Assembly: GCA_947642445.1 (NCBI GenBank)
Contig: CANRSF010000004.1
Location: 1 to 64,000 of the forward strand
Origin: an uncultured Collinsella sp.
Lineage (GTDB): Bacteria > Actinomycetota > Coriobacteriia > Coriobacteriales > Coriobacteriaceae
Length of the DNA: 64,000 nt
Direction of reading: 5' to 3'
Shown here: one piece after another, positions 17,539 through 26,868 of the stretch
Layout: each line of letters starts with the position of its first letter
Numbering within the stretch: the first letter of the stretch is position 1
Translations under genes and position numbers: made by a program
Notes under the pieces: generated by a model
Databases searched by the model: none
Seen by the model: the letters and a program-made list of their open reading frames with translations, nothing else
Told to the model about the DNA's origin: nothing

Positions 17539-19419
17539 ATGCTCAATAATCACGAGGCCAATCTAACCGACGAGGAGGCTGCCGCCGAGGTCGCCCGTGT
17601 CGCGAAGACCTACCCCGTGGTCCGCTTGCTGTCGGCCGACCAGATTAAGGGCGATCCCAACTGCCTGCTCGCCGGCGATCGGTGTCCCTGTCTGCGCCAG
17701 TCAGGTCTGGAGGTCTTGGCAGGTTCCGATGAGGTGTCGGAACGGCTGCTCAACGACGGCGTTGAGTACCGCGCTCGCCTGCGCCCTCTGAAGGTCGAGG
17801 GCGAGCCTCATGTCCTGCTGATGGTGCGTCCGATTGATGAACAAGAGGCCGCAGAAGAGGACCTTGTCTACACCGACGTGCTGACGAGCGTGCGCAATCG
17901 CCGATATTACGAGGAAAAGCTTCGTAGCGCCCGTATGCAGGCCGGCGTGGCCATGATCGACCTTGATGATTTTAGGGCCTTCAACGATACGTATGGCCGC
18001 CATGCCGGCGACCTTGCGCTTGGTGCCGTGGCGACGGCCATACGCAGCGGTGTTCGTTCGACTGACGAGCTTGTGCGTTTTGGCTGCGATAAGTTTGTGG
18101 CCGTCATGCCCAATATTCCCTCTGATGACTTTGCCCGTCGCCTGCGTCAAGTATCCGATGCCGTTCATTCCACGATTATTCCGGGGCATGAGCGCGTTAG
18201 CTTGACGGCATGCGTTGGTGGCGTTCGCATTAATGGCGAAACGGTCGATGAGGGTGTTAGCCAGGCTGTCCAATTATTGAGCCGCGCTAAGGCAAAAGCC
18301 GGTACAGTCGTGACCGATGCCGAATCCATCGAGGCCTTCCAAAGCGAAAAGCCTACGGTGCTTATTGTCGATGACTCCGAGATGAACCGAGCCATTCTCA
18401 ACGAGATGCTCAAGGACGAGTATTGCATCCTCGAGGCCGATAACGGTCGCGCGGCGCTCGACATGGTCGACCGCTATGGCGATGAGTTGTCGCTCGTGCT
18501 GCTGGACATTGTCATGCCGGGCATGAACGGCTTTGAGGTGCTGGGCGATCTGTCGCGTCGATCGAATATTGACAATTTGCCCGTCATCATGATCTCGAGC
18601 GAAGATTCCGACGAAGTGGTGCTGCGTGCGTATGAGCTTGGTGCCTCGGACTATGTCAACCGCCCGTTTGACTCCCGTGTCGTGCGCCGCCGCGTAAGCA
18701 ACACCATCCGCCTGTATGCCAAGCAACGCCGTCTGACGAGCCTGCTGTCTCAGCAGTACAACGAGCGCGTCAAGAACAGCCGCATGCTCATCGACATCAT
18801 GGCCGGCGTCATGGAGCTCCGCAATGGCGAGAGCGGCAGGCACGTTACGAACATCGAGAAACTGACCGAGCTGCTGCTTGGCTGCCTGGTCCACCGTAGT
18901 GACAGCATCTCCCTCGACAACGAGGAGCGCTCTACGATTGCCCTGGCTTCGGCACTGCACGATATCGGCAAGATGTCGATTGACGATGCGATTCTCAACA
19001 AGCCCGGGCGCCTCACGTCCGAGGAGTTCGAGATTATGAAGACGCATACCACGATCGGCGCCGACATGCTGCATGAGCTGGGCCGCCATCACGCCGGCAA
19101 TGCGCTTATGGAATATGCGTACCAGATTGCGCGTTGGCACCACGAGCGCTGGGACGGCAAGGGTTATCCCGATGGCCTTAAGGGCGACGATATCCCCATC
19201 GCCGCACAGGTGGTTTCGGTGGCCGACGTATACGATGCGCTGACGAGCGTGCGCGTGTACAAGGATGCCATCCCGCACGAGGAGGCGATCCAGATGATCC
19301 TGGACGGTAAGTGCGGCACCTTTAACCCGCTGCTGCTCGACTGTCTGCTCGAGGTGCAAGACCGTATTGCCGAAACATTGGCGCGCCCTGCCGAGGTCGT
19401 TGCGCTTCCTACGATTTAG
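17539..19419 (+). CDS. GGDEF(degenerate)-REC-HD-GYP multidomain c-di-GMP protein
   Basis: RSTDELVRFGCDKF (I-site RxxD kept, GGDEF to GCDKF); REC LLDIVMPGMNG; HD-GYP ALHDIGKM, HHERWDGKGYPDGL. Confidence 0.92.
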   Translation: MLNNHEANLTDEEAAAEVARVAKTYPVVRLLSADQIKGDPNCLLAGDRCPCLRQSGLEVLAGSDEVSERLLNDGVEYRARLRPLKVEGEPHVLLMVRPIDEQEAAEEDLVYTDVLTSVRNRRYYEEKLRSARMQAGVAMIDLDDFRAFNDTYGRHAGDLALGAVATAIRSGVRSTDELVRFGCDKFVAVMPNIPSDDFARRLRQVSDAVHSTIIPGHERVSLTACVGGVRINGETVDEGVSQAVQLLSRAKAKAGTVVTDAESIEAFQSEKPTVLIVDDSEMNRAILNEMLKDEYCILEADNGRAALDMVDRYGDELSLVLLDIVMPGMNGFEVLGDLSRRSNIDNLPVIMISSEDSDEVVLRAYELGASDYVNRPFDSRVVRRRVSNTIRLYAKQRRLTSLLSQQYNERVKNSRMLIDIMAGVMELRNGESGRHVTNIEKLTELLLGCLVHRSDSISLDNEERSTIALASALHDIGKMSIDDAILNKPGRLTSEEFEIMKTHTTIGADMLHELGRHHAGNALMEYAYQIARWHHERWDGKGYPDGLKGDDIPIAAQVVSVADVYDALTSVRVYKDAIPHEEAIQMILDGKCGTFNPLLLDCLLEVQDRIAETLARPAEVVALPTI

Positions 19420-19442
19420 TTTGACCAAAGGAGTTTTAATCC

Positions 19443-19799
19443 ATGATTTCCATGCGTGAGGCGTATGAGAAGATCGGCGCCAATTATGATGACGCGTGCG
19501 CTCGGCTGATGGGCGAGGAGATGCTTGCCCGCTTTGCCCTCAAGTTTTTGGATGACGAGAGCATGGACAAGCTGGAGGCCGCCATGGCGGCAGGAGACGC
19601 CAAGGAAGCGTTTATGGCAGCTCACACGCTCAAGGGCGTGAGCCAGAACCTGGGATTCGATAACCTGTACGAGCCGGCGGTCGTGGTGACCGAGGCGCTG
19701 CGCGGCGCCGATGCCGTTGACGGCGCTCGCGCGGGAATGCATGCGTTGCAGCAGCAATATGCGGCTACGATGTCGGCCCTGCGCGAGGCGGCTGAATAA
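19443..19799 (+). CDS. HPt domain protein
   Basis: FMAAHTLKGVSQNLGFDNLYEPA: HPt phospho-His motif. Confidence 0.88.
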   Translation: MISMREAYEKIGANYDDACARLMGEEMLARFALKFLDDESMDKLEAAMAAGDAKEAFMAAHTLKGVSQNLGFDNLYEPAVVVTEALRGADAVDGARAGMHALQQQYAATMSALREAAE

Positions 19800-19823
19800 G
19801 GGCTTGCGAGCTTTGATGACTTT

Positions 19824-19887
19824 GAGAGTGGATAATCTCCCGTTTTAGGCCCGGTGTCGGCCTCAAAGTGGGAGATTATCCACTCTC
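19824..19887. repeat. 18-bp perfect inverted repeat with inner AGGCC/GGCCT stem
   Basis: gagagtggataatctccc ... gggagattatccactctc. Confidence 0.9.
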
Positions 19888-20002
19888 GTTCGGTAAGTGT
19901 CCAAAAATTCACTCTCGCGCACTGGCGGGGCTTTCCGCATGCAATCCATATCGTTGTTCGATAAACTATTCGGATAACGATAGATTCGATGAGGGTGAGT
20001 GT

Positions 20003-20563
20003 ATGTCCAACAGCGTTCAGCGTATGGCCAAGGCGGGCGAGACTGTAAGGAAGCTTGGCTTTTGCATGGCGGTCGTTTTTGCGGGAATGCTCGTCGCTTT
20101 TGCCGCGTTGGTTGTTTACGTGATCTGGTATGCGGTTGCAAACGTTGTTTCTGTCGATTCTTTCGGTGTCGTGACGCTTCTCGATGGCGGGAGCATCGTT
20201 ATCCCAAGCGGGCTGTGCCTGGCACTCGTCGTGAGTGTTTCGCTTGTCGTTTTGTGCGGAATCAGCCGTGACATTTCGCGGGGCGTATCGCCCTTTACCA
20301 GGGCGCATGTGCGGCTTATCCGTGTTCTCGCGCTTGCCTTTGCTGTTAACGCTGCGGTTTCGCTTGTTGGTGCCTATGGATCGGTCAATCTTACCATTGG
20401 TGGGCTGGAGCTTTGCGTCGTGCCCCATTCCTTCGTTATCGCGATTTGCCAGGGCGTTGCCTTTGACGCGGGGTCGCTTATCGGCGCGGCCGTCTGTTTG
20501 TTTGTCTCGGTGATCTGGAGCTATGCCTCGCTGCTCCAGGAGCAGTCTGACGAGCTTGTGTAG
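20003..20563 (+). CDS. DUF2975-like membrane protein
   Basis: Four TM segments; paired with a YozG-like HTH gene. Confidence 0.75.
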   Translation: MSNSVQRMAKAGETVRKLGFCMAVVFAGMLVAFAALVVYVIWYAVANVVSVDSFGVVTLLDGGSIVIPSGLCLALVVSVSLVVLCGISRDISRGVSPFTRAHVRLIRVLALAFAVNAAVSLVGAYGSVNLTIGGLELCVVPHSFVIAICQGVAFDAGSLIGAAVCLFVSVIWSYASLLQEQSDELV

Positions 20564-20571
20564 GAGGAAAC

Positions 20572-20901
20572 ATGAGCTATCTCATCATCGAGCTTGAGAC
20601 GCAGCTGCTTAAGACCGGAAAGACCAGCTCTGATCTGATTCGTGCCACGGGGCATACTCCGGCTAATATTTCTAAGCTAAGAAACGGAAAAATTAAAGCT
20701 ATTCGTCTTAAGACGCTTCTTGAAATCTGTGATGAGCTTGATTGTCAACCGGGAGATATTATTCAGCGCGTGAGCGAGAAAGAGCTCGAGGAACTTATTG
20801 TCGAGCGCGCGAAGAATGCCGTGAGGCAGATGCGGGATGGCAGAGGCAATGAGGCGTCGCTTCCGACATCGGTCTTCGCTGTCGATTTGAGTGACGAGTA
20901 G
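20572..20901 (+). CDS. XRE-family HTH regulator (YozG-like)
   Basis: SDLIRATGHTPANISKLRNGKIKAIRLKTLLEICDELDCQPGDII. Confidence 0.88.
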   Translation: MSYLIIELETQLLKTGKTSSDLIRATGHTPANISKLRNGKIKAIRLKTLLEICDELDCQPGDIIQRVSEKELEELIVERAKNAVRQMRDGRGNEASLPTSVFAVDLSDE

Positions 20902-20938
20902 CTTAAGGCGAACAACTAAAACGAAATATCAGCGTGAA

Positions 20939-20970
20939 GGGACCCGTGTCTAACACGGGTTCTTTCTTTT
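20939..20970 (+). terminator. Rho-independent terminator
   Basis: gggacccgtgtctaacacgggttctttctttt. Confidence 0.8.
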
Positions 20971-21045
20971 GGATTATCTTGACAAATACGAGTTATCGAA
21001 AGACAATAATAACCATGGAAAACGATAAAGGAAAGAAGGAGCGAT

Positions 21046-21807
21046 ATGAGCGGTTTTGCTATCAAGCAGAACGGGAGGCCAATGAACGCACCAGCGATAA
21101 AGCTATCAAAAGTTTCAAAACGCTACGGGAAACGGCACGTTTTGCATGACGTTTCCTTCGAGGTGGGTCAGTCTGAGCTTTGCGCCCTTGTTGGTGCAAA
21201 CGGGGCGGGTAAAAGCACGCTTATTAAAATAGTGCTGGGCCTCTGTGGGCCATCGTCGGGGAGTGTGGAGCTCTTTGGAGGCAAGTCGAAAAAAGAGCTG
21301 AGTCTGATGCGGACGCGTGTCGGCTATGTGCCAGATTCCAGCGGAGCATACCAATCCCTCAGTGCGGCTGAGAATCTTCGGATCCGATGTGCGGAATGGG
21401 GGCTCGATGAGAAACGTGAGGTTCCTCGCGTTTTGAGCCTTGTCGGGCTGGACGTCGATGAGAAAAAGAGCGTGGGCAGTTTTTCTCTGGGAATGAAACG
21501 GCGGCTGGATATAGCTACGGCTTTGTTGGGCGATACCGACGTACTAATTTTCGATGAGCCGGCAAATGGATTGGATCCGTTGGGCATCGAGAGTATATGG
21601 GCCCTTATCGGTCGATTGAATCAAGAACAGGGCAAAACCATGCTTATTTCTAGCCACGACTTGGATGAGCTGGCATCGGTTGCAACATGCTGCCTGTTTC
21701 TTCATGACGGCGAACTGCTGAAAAAGGAATCGATGGACATCATAAGGGATGAGGCGTCGTCCTTAAAAGAGTATTACAGGCGCTTGATGAAGGCGGTCTC
21801 GCTATGA
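21046..21807 (+). CDS. ABC transporter ATP-binding protein (BcrA-like)
   Basis: GANGAGKSTLIK, FSLGMKRRLDIA, VLIFDEPANGLDP. Confidence 0.93.
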   Translation: MSGFAIKQNGRPMNAPAIKLSKVSKRYGKRHVLHDVSFEVGQSELCALVGANGAGKSTLIKIVLGLCGPSSGSVELFGGKSKKELSLMRTRVGYVPDSSGAYQSLSAAENLRIRCAEWGLDEKREVPRVLSLVGLDVDEKKSVGSFSLGMKRRLDIATALLGDTDVLIFDEPANGLDPLGIESIWALIGRLNQEQGKTMLISSHDLDELASVATCCLFLHDGELLKKESMDIIRDEASSLKEYYRRLMKAVSL

Positions 21808-22628
21808 AGCGGGCGATCCATCCCATAAAGGCAGATATGATGCGTTTGTACAGGATGTTTCCGGCGAAGCTTGGTCTTGCGCTTATGCTGGCGTTCGGCC
21901 TTCTCTTCGGTGTCTTTCTAAAAAACGGAACAACGTTGCTCGCCTTTGGCAATAGCGTTTTTGGGGAGGATATTGGTTTCTTCTGGAATGTAATCGATCC
22001 TTCTGCACCCGATGAGTCCCTTGTGCGCAGTGCTTTTGCCGGCACCTCTCTGTTCGTTCCACTCATCGTTTGCCTGGCGATTTTACAGGAGCACGGCTAT
22101 GAAGAGGGATACCGAATTTCTTCAGCAAGAGGTCTTACCCGCTTTTATGGGGTTCTAGCTCATGCGCTTTCGTCTGCTTTAATAATTGGCGCAGCATATA
22201 GTGCGCTTTGCTTTCTTCTGTTTGCAATAGCCATAATACGTGGAGGGCATAGCTACGCGCATGGCATGCTGGCTGCATTTTTGCCTGCAATGATAGTCAA
22301 CACCGTATTGGTGATATCGGTTGCGCTGGAGACGGTGACCATCTATCGGATTACAGGCAGCGCTGTATTGAGCGGGGCTGCAATAATAATCGGATTTGTC
22401 ATGAGCTTGACGCTCTACGGAGCCTTCCTTCAGGCACCTATACCATCCTTGCGATGGATCTTCTTCCTTCCTGGGCCGTACCTTGGAGTCGGATGCGCCC
22501 TTGGGTATAGCGATATGGGGCAACTGGCGCTTCTGGGCTATGGCGTGGCAGCCAGCTGTTTATCGGTATTGATTTACGCTCTCGTGAGCTTTCGTGCTGG
22601 GGGTGTGCTCAATGGCTCGTCAGATTAA
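21804..22628 (+). CDS. ABC-2 type permease subunit
   Basis: Hydrophobic, 4-nt overlap with ATPase gene. Confidence 0.75.
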   Translation: MKRAIHPIKADMMRLYRMFPAKLGLALMLAFGLLFGVFLKNGTTLLAFGNSVFGEDIGFFWNVIDPSAPDESLVRSAFAGTSLFVPLIVCLAILQEHGYEEGYRISSARGLTRFYGVLAHALSSALIIGAAYSALCFLLFAIAIIRGGHSYAHGMLAAFLPAMIVNTVLVISVALETVTIYRITGSAVLSGAAIIIGFVMSLTLYGAFLQAPIPSLRWIFFLPGPYLGVGCALGYSDMGQLALLGYGVAASCLSVLIYALVSFRAGGVLNGSSD

Positions 22629-23430
22629 AAGATTCCTCCATTCAGAATTGAAGCACGTGAGTAAATGGACGTACGCCTTAATCCCGGTAATTTATGCGTG
22701 CATGGTGGTATTGCAGCTTAATTCTTTCCCGATGTGGTTCTGCAGCCTCCGTGAGAACAGTTTCTTGGGCTTCTTCCCAGACCCGACGCTTCGGCTATCG
22801 GCGGAGGATGTCCTTCTATTTGGTAATGCAGAGGTTTTTCGCGGTCTGCTGTTCAACGTAGCCCCGTTGGCTCATGCATTGTTCTTTCCGTTCATCGCGG
22901 CTTGTATTGTGCCGCGCTTTGTCAGTTCGGGCTTTGTCGAGGAACCGTGGGGGCTGTCGGAGGCTCGGGGAGGGAAGCGGGCGTGCGTTACCGTTGCGCG
23001 AGCGATGCTGTCTTCTTTCGCCCTATTGGGCGCGTTTATCCTGTCAAGTGTCGTTTTGTACTGTCTTAACTGCGCAATCGTTTTGGATGCTCAACAGTAT
23101 TTCAACCTGAATATGTTTTGCGATCGACTTCTTCTGGCGAGTGCCGTCTGCCTTGCATATGTGGTCTCTTGCGTGATCGTTGTTTCCTATTTTGGGTCCG
23201 GCTTCGGTCCTATTGGCATGCTGTTGCTTGTCAATGTCGTAACGCTCTACATACAGGTCGGAGCCAATTCCATGCTTCCGTTTCCGTCCTCGATGCTCAT
23301 GTGGATTTGCGGCGTGACCCCGTTGGGGGATGGTCAATGCACCTCGATTTTAATTGACTGCCTCATAAACGTAGCAAGCGTTTTTGCCATCTGCTTTACC
23401 GTCGACCGATTGCGGTCGAGATTTCTTTGA
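22612..23430 (+). CDS. ABC-2 type permease subunit
   Basis: Hydrophobic, overlaps preceding permease. Confidence 0.75.
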   Translation: MARQIKRFLHSELKHVSKWTYALIPVIYACMVVLQLNSFPMWFCSLRENSFLGFFPDPTLRLSAEDVLLFGNAEVFRGLLFNVAPLAHALFFPFIAACIVPRFVSSGFVEEPWGLSEARGGKRACVTVARAMLSSFALLGAFILSSVVLYCLNCAIVLDAQQYFNLNMFCDRLLLASAVCLAYVVSCVIVVSYFGSGFGPIGMLLLVNVVTLYIQVGANSMLPFPSSMLMWICGVTPLGDGQCTSILIDCLINVASVFAICFTVDRLRSRFL

Positions 23431-23470
23431 TTGTTTGTGAGGGATGAACATACCGAGCATATTAAATACA

Positions 23471-23506
23471 GGGGGGCGGGCACCGTAGTTGGTGTCCGCC
23501 CCCCCC
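23471..23506. terminator. Bidirectional terminator between convergent genes
   Basis: ggggggcgggcaccgtagttggtgtccgcccccccc. Confidence 0.8.
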
Positions 23507-23541
23507 TAGTATGTGAGGCTTTAGCCTGTGTGGTTCGTAAA

Positions 23542-24351
23542 CTAGCGGGCCTGCTTAACCTTTGCCGCCGCCTCGACAAACGACTTCCACAGGTTAAAGT
23601 CGGTCTCGAGCGTTTGCCAGGTGTACTCGGGGTGCCATTGCACGCCCAGGCAGAACGGCTGGCCCTCGACCTCGATGCACTCGGGCACGCCGTCGGTTGC
23701 CTTGGCGACCAAGCGCGTGCTCTTGCCCAGGCGGTCGACGCAGCAGTGATGTGCCGAGTTGGTCTGGATGAGCCTGTGCCCGCCAACCGCGCGCTCCAGC
23801 AGCGAGCCCGGCACGACCTCGACAGGATGCACAGGGTCGTTGAGCACGTGGGTATGGCGCCACTGCGTGCGACCCTCGCGCGCACCTAGGCTCGGCACGT
23901 CCATGCACAGGGTGCCGCCGGTGGCGACGTTGAGCAGCTGCGTGCCGCGGCAGGTGGTAAAGAGTGGCTTTTTGGCGCAGAGCACCTCGCTAACCAGCTT
24001 AAACTCAAAACGGTCGCGAATCTCGCAGCACAGTGTGGGGTCGTAGGGGCGCTCGTCGCCCCAGCGCTTGGGGTTGACGTCCGGGCCGCCGGGAATGGCG
24101 ATGCCGTCGGCGATGTCGACGTAATGACGGATAACCTCAATGTCCTCGGTGATGGACATCTGCAGCGGCAGGCCGCCGGCGGCAAGAATGGCATCGACAA
24201 AGACGCTCGCGATCTCCTCGTTGGGGGAGAGCATTTCGCTCAAAAAGGGCTTCGCTTCTTCCCAGCGCGGTGCCACCAGGATAAGCGGGCGGTCGGCGGG
24301 ATCGACGTCGACGTGCGGGGTAAAGGACGATGAAGTGCGGGTTCCAATCAT
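23542..24351 (-). CDS. Gamma-glutamyl-gamma-aminobutyrate hydrolase family (class I glutamine amidotransferase)
   Basis: GIAIPGGPDVNPKRWGDERPYDPTLC; TTCRGTQLLNVATGGTL; VQWHPEYT. Confidence 0.9.
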   Translation of the reverse strand: MIGTRTSSSFTPHVDVDPADRPLILVAPRWEEAKPFLSEMLSPNEEIASVFVDAILAAGGLPLQMSITEDIEVIRHYVDIADGIAIPGGPDVNPKRWGDERPYDPTLCCEIRDRFEFKLVSEVLCAKKPLFTTCRGTQLLNVATGGTLCMDVPSLGAREGRTQWRHTHVLNDPVHPVEVVPGSLLERAVGGHRLIQTNSAHHCCVDRLGKSTRLVAKATDGVPECIEVEGQPFCLGVQWHPEYTWQTLETDFNLWKSFVEAAAKVKQAR

Positions 24352-24438
24352 GGGCGTGGCTTTCGAATCCGGGTGGACATGGCGCAGGGGCGGCGCGGGG
24401 CAAACGCTGTTGATGAATTTGCCCGCGTGGCAATTGGG

Positions 24439-25203
24439 TTAGTGGCCCTTGATGGAGTTGAGGAAGTCCTGGGCGCGCTGGGTCTTGGGGTGGTCGAAGA
24501 ACTCGTCGGGCGTGCCGGTTTCCACGATTTGGCCGTCGGCCATAAACACGACGCGGTCGGCCACGCGGCGGGCGAAGTTCATCTCGTGCGTAATGACGAT
24601 CATCGTCATGCCCTGCTGCGCCAAGCGCACCATGACCTCGAGCACCTCATTGATCATCTCGGGGTCAAGGGCGCTCGTGGGCTCGTCGAAGAGCATGGCC
24701 TTGGGCTGCATGGCGAGCGAACGGGCGATGGCGACGCGCTGCTGCTGGCCGCCCGAGAGCTGTGCAGGCACCTTATCGGCCTGCTCGGCAACACCCACGC
24801 GGCCCAGCAGGTCCATGGCGCGCTCGCGGGCCTCGTCCTTGGAGACGCCCAGCACATCGACCGGTCCCAGCATGACGTTTTGCAGCACCGTCATATGTGC
24901 GAACAGGTTGAACTGCTGAAACACCATGCCCAGCTCGGCGCGCATGCGGGCAAGGTCCTTGCCTTCCTGCGGCAGGGGCTCGCCTTCGATGAGGATCTCG
25001 CCCGAGTCGATGGTTTCCAGGCGGTTGATGGTTCGGCACATGGTCGACTTGCCCGAGCCCGAGGGACCGATCACCACGACGACCTCGCCGCGATCGACCG
25101 AGAGGTTGATGTCGTTGAGGACGTGCAGATCGCCATAGTGCTTATCGACGTGCCTGAGCTCGATCAGCGGCCGGTTGTCGGTAGAAGAAGTGCTCTGTGC
25201 CAT
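24439..25203 (-). CDS. Polar amino acid ABC transporter ATP-binding protein (GlnQ-like)
   Basis: [35 protein letters not shown]. Confidence 0.95.
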   Translation of the reverse strand: MAQSTSSTDNRPLIELRHVDKHYGDLHVLNDINLSVDRGEVVVVIGPSGSGKSTMCRTINRLETIDSGEILIEGEPLPQEGKDLARMRAELGMVFQQFNLFAHMTVLQNVMLGPVDVLGVSKDEARERAMDLLGRVGVAEQADKVPAQLSGGQQQRVAIARSLAMQPKAMLFDEPTSALDPEMINEVLEVMVRLAQQGMTMIVITHEMNFARRVADRVVFMADGQIVETGTPDEFFDHPKTQRAQDFLNSIKGH

Positions 25204-25239
25204 GGTGCTCGGCTCCTTATGACTCGAAATGGTAAAGCG

Positions 25240-26073
25240 TTAGCGGATGATGGTCGCGCCGGTCTTGTGCGAAACGTAGACGGCGGCCTTGTTGATCGCG
25301 ACGTTGATGAGGATATAGATGACCGCGATCACCAGGTAGACCGACACGAGGGCATCGTAGTTGGTAATGAGCACGCGGGCATTTTGCATGAGGTCGGGGT
25401 AGCTCACCACGTAGGCGACGGTGGTGTCTTTGACGACGACCACAAGCTGCGAAATCAACGACGGAATGATAAAACGAATAGCTTGCGGCAGGACGATTTT
25501 AAAGGTGATTTTAGCTTTGGAGAGACCGAGTGCCTGGGCAGCCTCGACCTGGCCGCGCGGTACGGCGTTGACACCGGCACGGAAGATCTCGGCAAGTACG
25601 CCGGCTGCGGCGAGCGCAACGGGAAGCGTGAGCATCCAAAACGACGGCAGCGCGATCTTGTACTGGGGCAGCACCAAAAAGAAGAAGTAGATGAACAGCA
25701 GGCTCGGCACGCCGCGGAAGAAATCGGTGAGCACGCGGCAGACCAGCTGCAGCGGCTTAATGTCGCTGGTGCGACCGAGCATAAGGGCAAGGCCGAGCAC
25801 CAGCGCGATGGCGCCGGCGGTGAGTGCGACTTTAACGGTGCCCTCAAAGCCGGCAAGCAGAAACTTCCAGGTGGTGAGGTGCGTAAAGAAATACCAATAG
25901 TGAACCGAAAGCTGGCCGGTCACATAAAAGCGCTGCAACACGAGGGCAACGAGTGCGACGACGGCAACCAGCGAGATGGCGGTGCCGATGCGAATCTTGG
26001 CGCGCATCTTGGGGCCGGGAGCCTCGTAGAGCGCATCGCGCATGGTGAGCGCGGGGGAGGAGTGCTTGCTCAT
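25240..26073 (-). CDS. Amino acid ABC transporter permease
   Basis: AEIFRAGVNAVPRGQVEAAQALGLS EAA motif. Confidence 0.93.
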   Translation of the reverse strand: MSKHSSPALTMRDALYEAPGPKMRAKIRIGTAISLVAVVALVALVLQRFYVTGQLSVHYWYFFTHLTTWKFLLAGFEGTVKVALTAGAIALVLGLALMLGRTSDIKPLQLVCRVLTDFFRGVPSLLFIYFFFLVLPQYKIALPSFWMLTLPVALAAAGVLAEIFRAGVNAVPRGQVEAAQALGLSKAKITFKIVLPQAIRFIIPSLISQLVVVVKDTTVAYVVSYPDLMQNARVLITNYDALVSVYLVIAVIYILINVAINKAAVYVSHKTGATIIR

Positions 26074-26729
26074 CGGAGGATCCTCACCTTCTTATCGATG
26101 TAGTTGCCAATGTGGCTCACCACAAAGGCTGTGCCCAGGTAGCCGAGCGCTGAGATAAAGAACGCGGCGACGCCGCCGAGCGAGCGCGTGTTGATATAGC
26201 TCACCACGCCGGTGAGCTCCTGGGGCTTAAGCGGCACCTGACTGCCGAGCGCGGTGGTGAGCATGACGGCGATAAAGAGGTTGGTCATGGGCAGCACGCT
26301 CGAGCGCAGTGCCTGCGGAATCACGATCTTGGCGAGGATGCGGTTGAAGCTCATGCCCAGCGAGCGGGCGGCTTCCACCTGGCCGACGCCGACGGTGTTG
26401 ATGCCGCTCATAAAGTTTTCGGAGCCAAAGGCCGAGCCCAGCAACACCGTGGCGACGATAACGCAGGTGCGGTAGGGCAGGACGACCTTGAGCGGCGGCA
26501 ATGCGTAGACGACGATGATGAGCAACGCAATGCCGGGGATGTTACGAAACACCTGGACATACAGGTCGCCAAAGACGCGCAGCGGCTTGAGCGGCGACAC
26601 GCGCATCACGGTGACGGCGACGGCCAGCACCATGGCGATGGCAAACGACTCAAGCGTCATACCCCAGGTTGCTAGCAGCGCGTCGATATAGTTCTGGCCA
26701 TAGAGCGACCAGAGCTCGGAGAGACTCAT
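26070..26729 (-). CDS. Amino acid ABC transporter permease
   Basis: MSGINTVGVGQVEAARSLGMS motif; 4-nt overlap with the next permease. Confidence 0.93.
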   Translation of the reverse strand: MSLSELWSLYGQNYIDALLATWGMTLESFAIAMVLAVAVTVMRVSPLKPLRVFGDLYVQVFRNIPGIALLIIVVYALPPLKVVLPYRTCVIVATVLLGSAFGSENFMSGINTVGVGQVEAARSLGMSFNRILAKIVIPQALRSSVLPMTNLFIAVMLTTALGSQVPLKPQELTGVVSYINTRSLGGVAAFFISALGYLGTAFVVSHIGNYIDKKVRILR

Positions 26730-26753
26730 GCGGACCTCCCGCCGATAAGGAAA

Positions 26754-26779
26754 GGGGCTCCCGTGTGTACGGAAGCCCC
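26754..26779 (-). terminator. Intra-operon hairpin between binding protein and permease genes
   Basis: ggggctcccgtgtgtacggaagcccc; no strong T-tract. Confidence 0.55.
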
Positions 26780-26868
26780 GACAACTCAGTGAAGAAACAG
26801 TTTAGCGCAATAAAGCGCACCGTGCGTTTCCGTATGGTTTCGTTGCGGCCGTTATTCGGCTCTATGGC

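Noticed and set aside
18274-19428. 384-aa minus ORF opposite the HD-GYP protein
   Set aside because: Shadow ORF; REC and HD-GYP motifs on the plus strand are definitive.
20934-21149. 71-aa ORF overlapping the ABC ATPase start
   Set aside because: Runs from a terminator into the ATPase gene in another frame; poor RBS; no domain.
24373-26103. 576-aa plus-strand ORF across the amino-acid ABC genes
   Set aside because: Antisense to three unambiguous ABC genes; low-complexity DDH/GRA composition.
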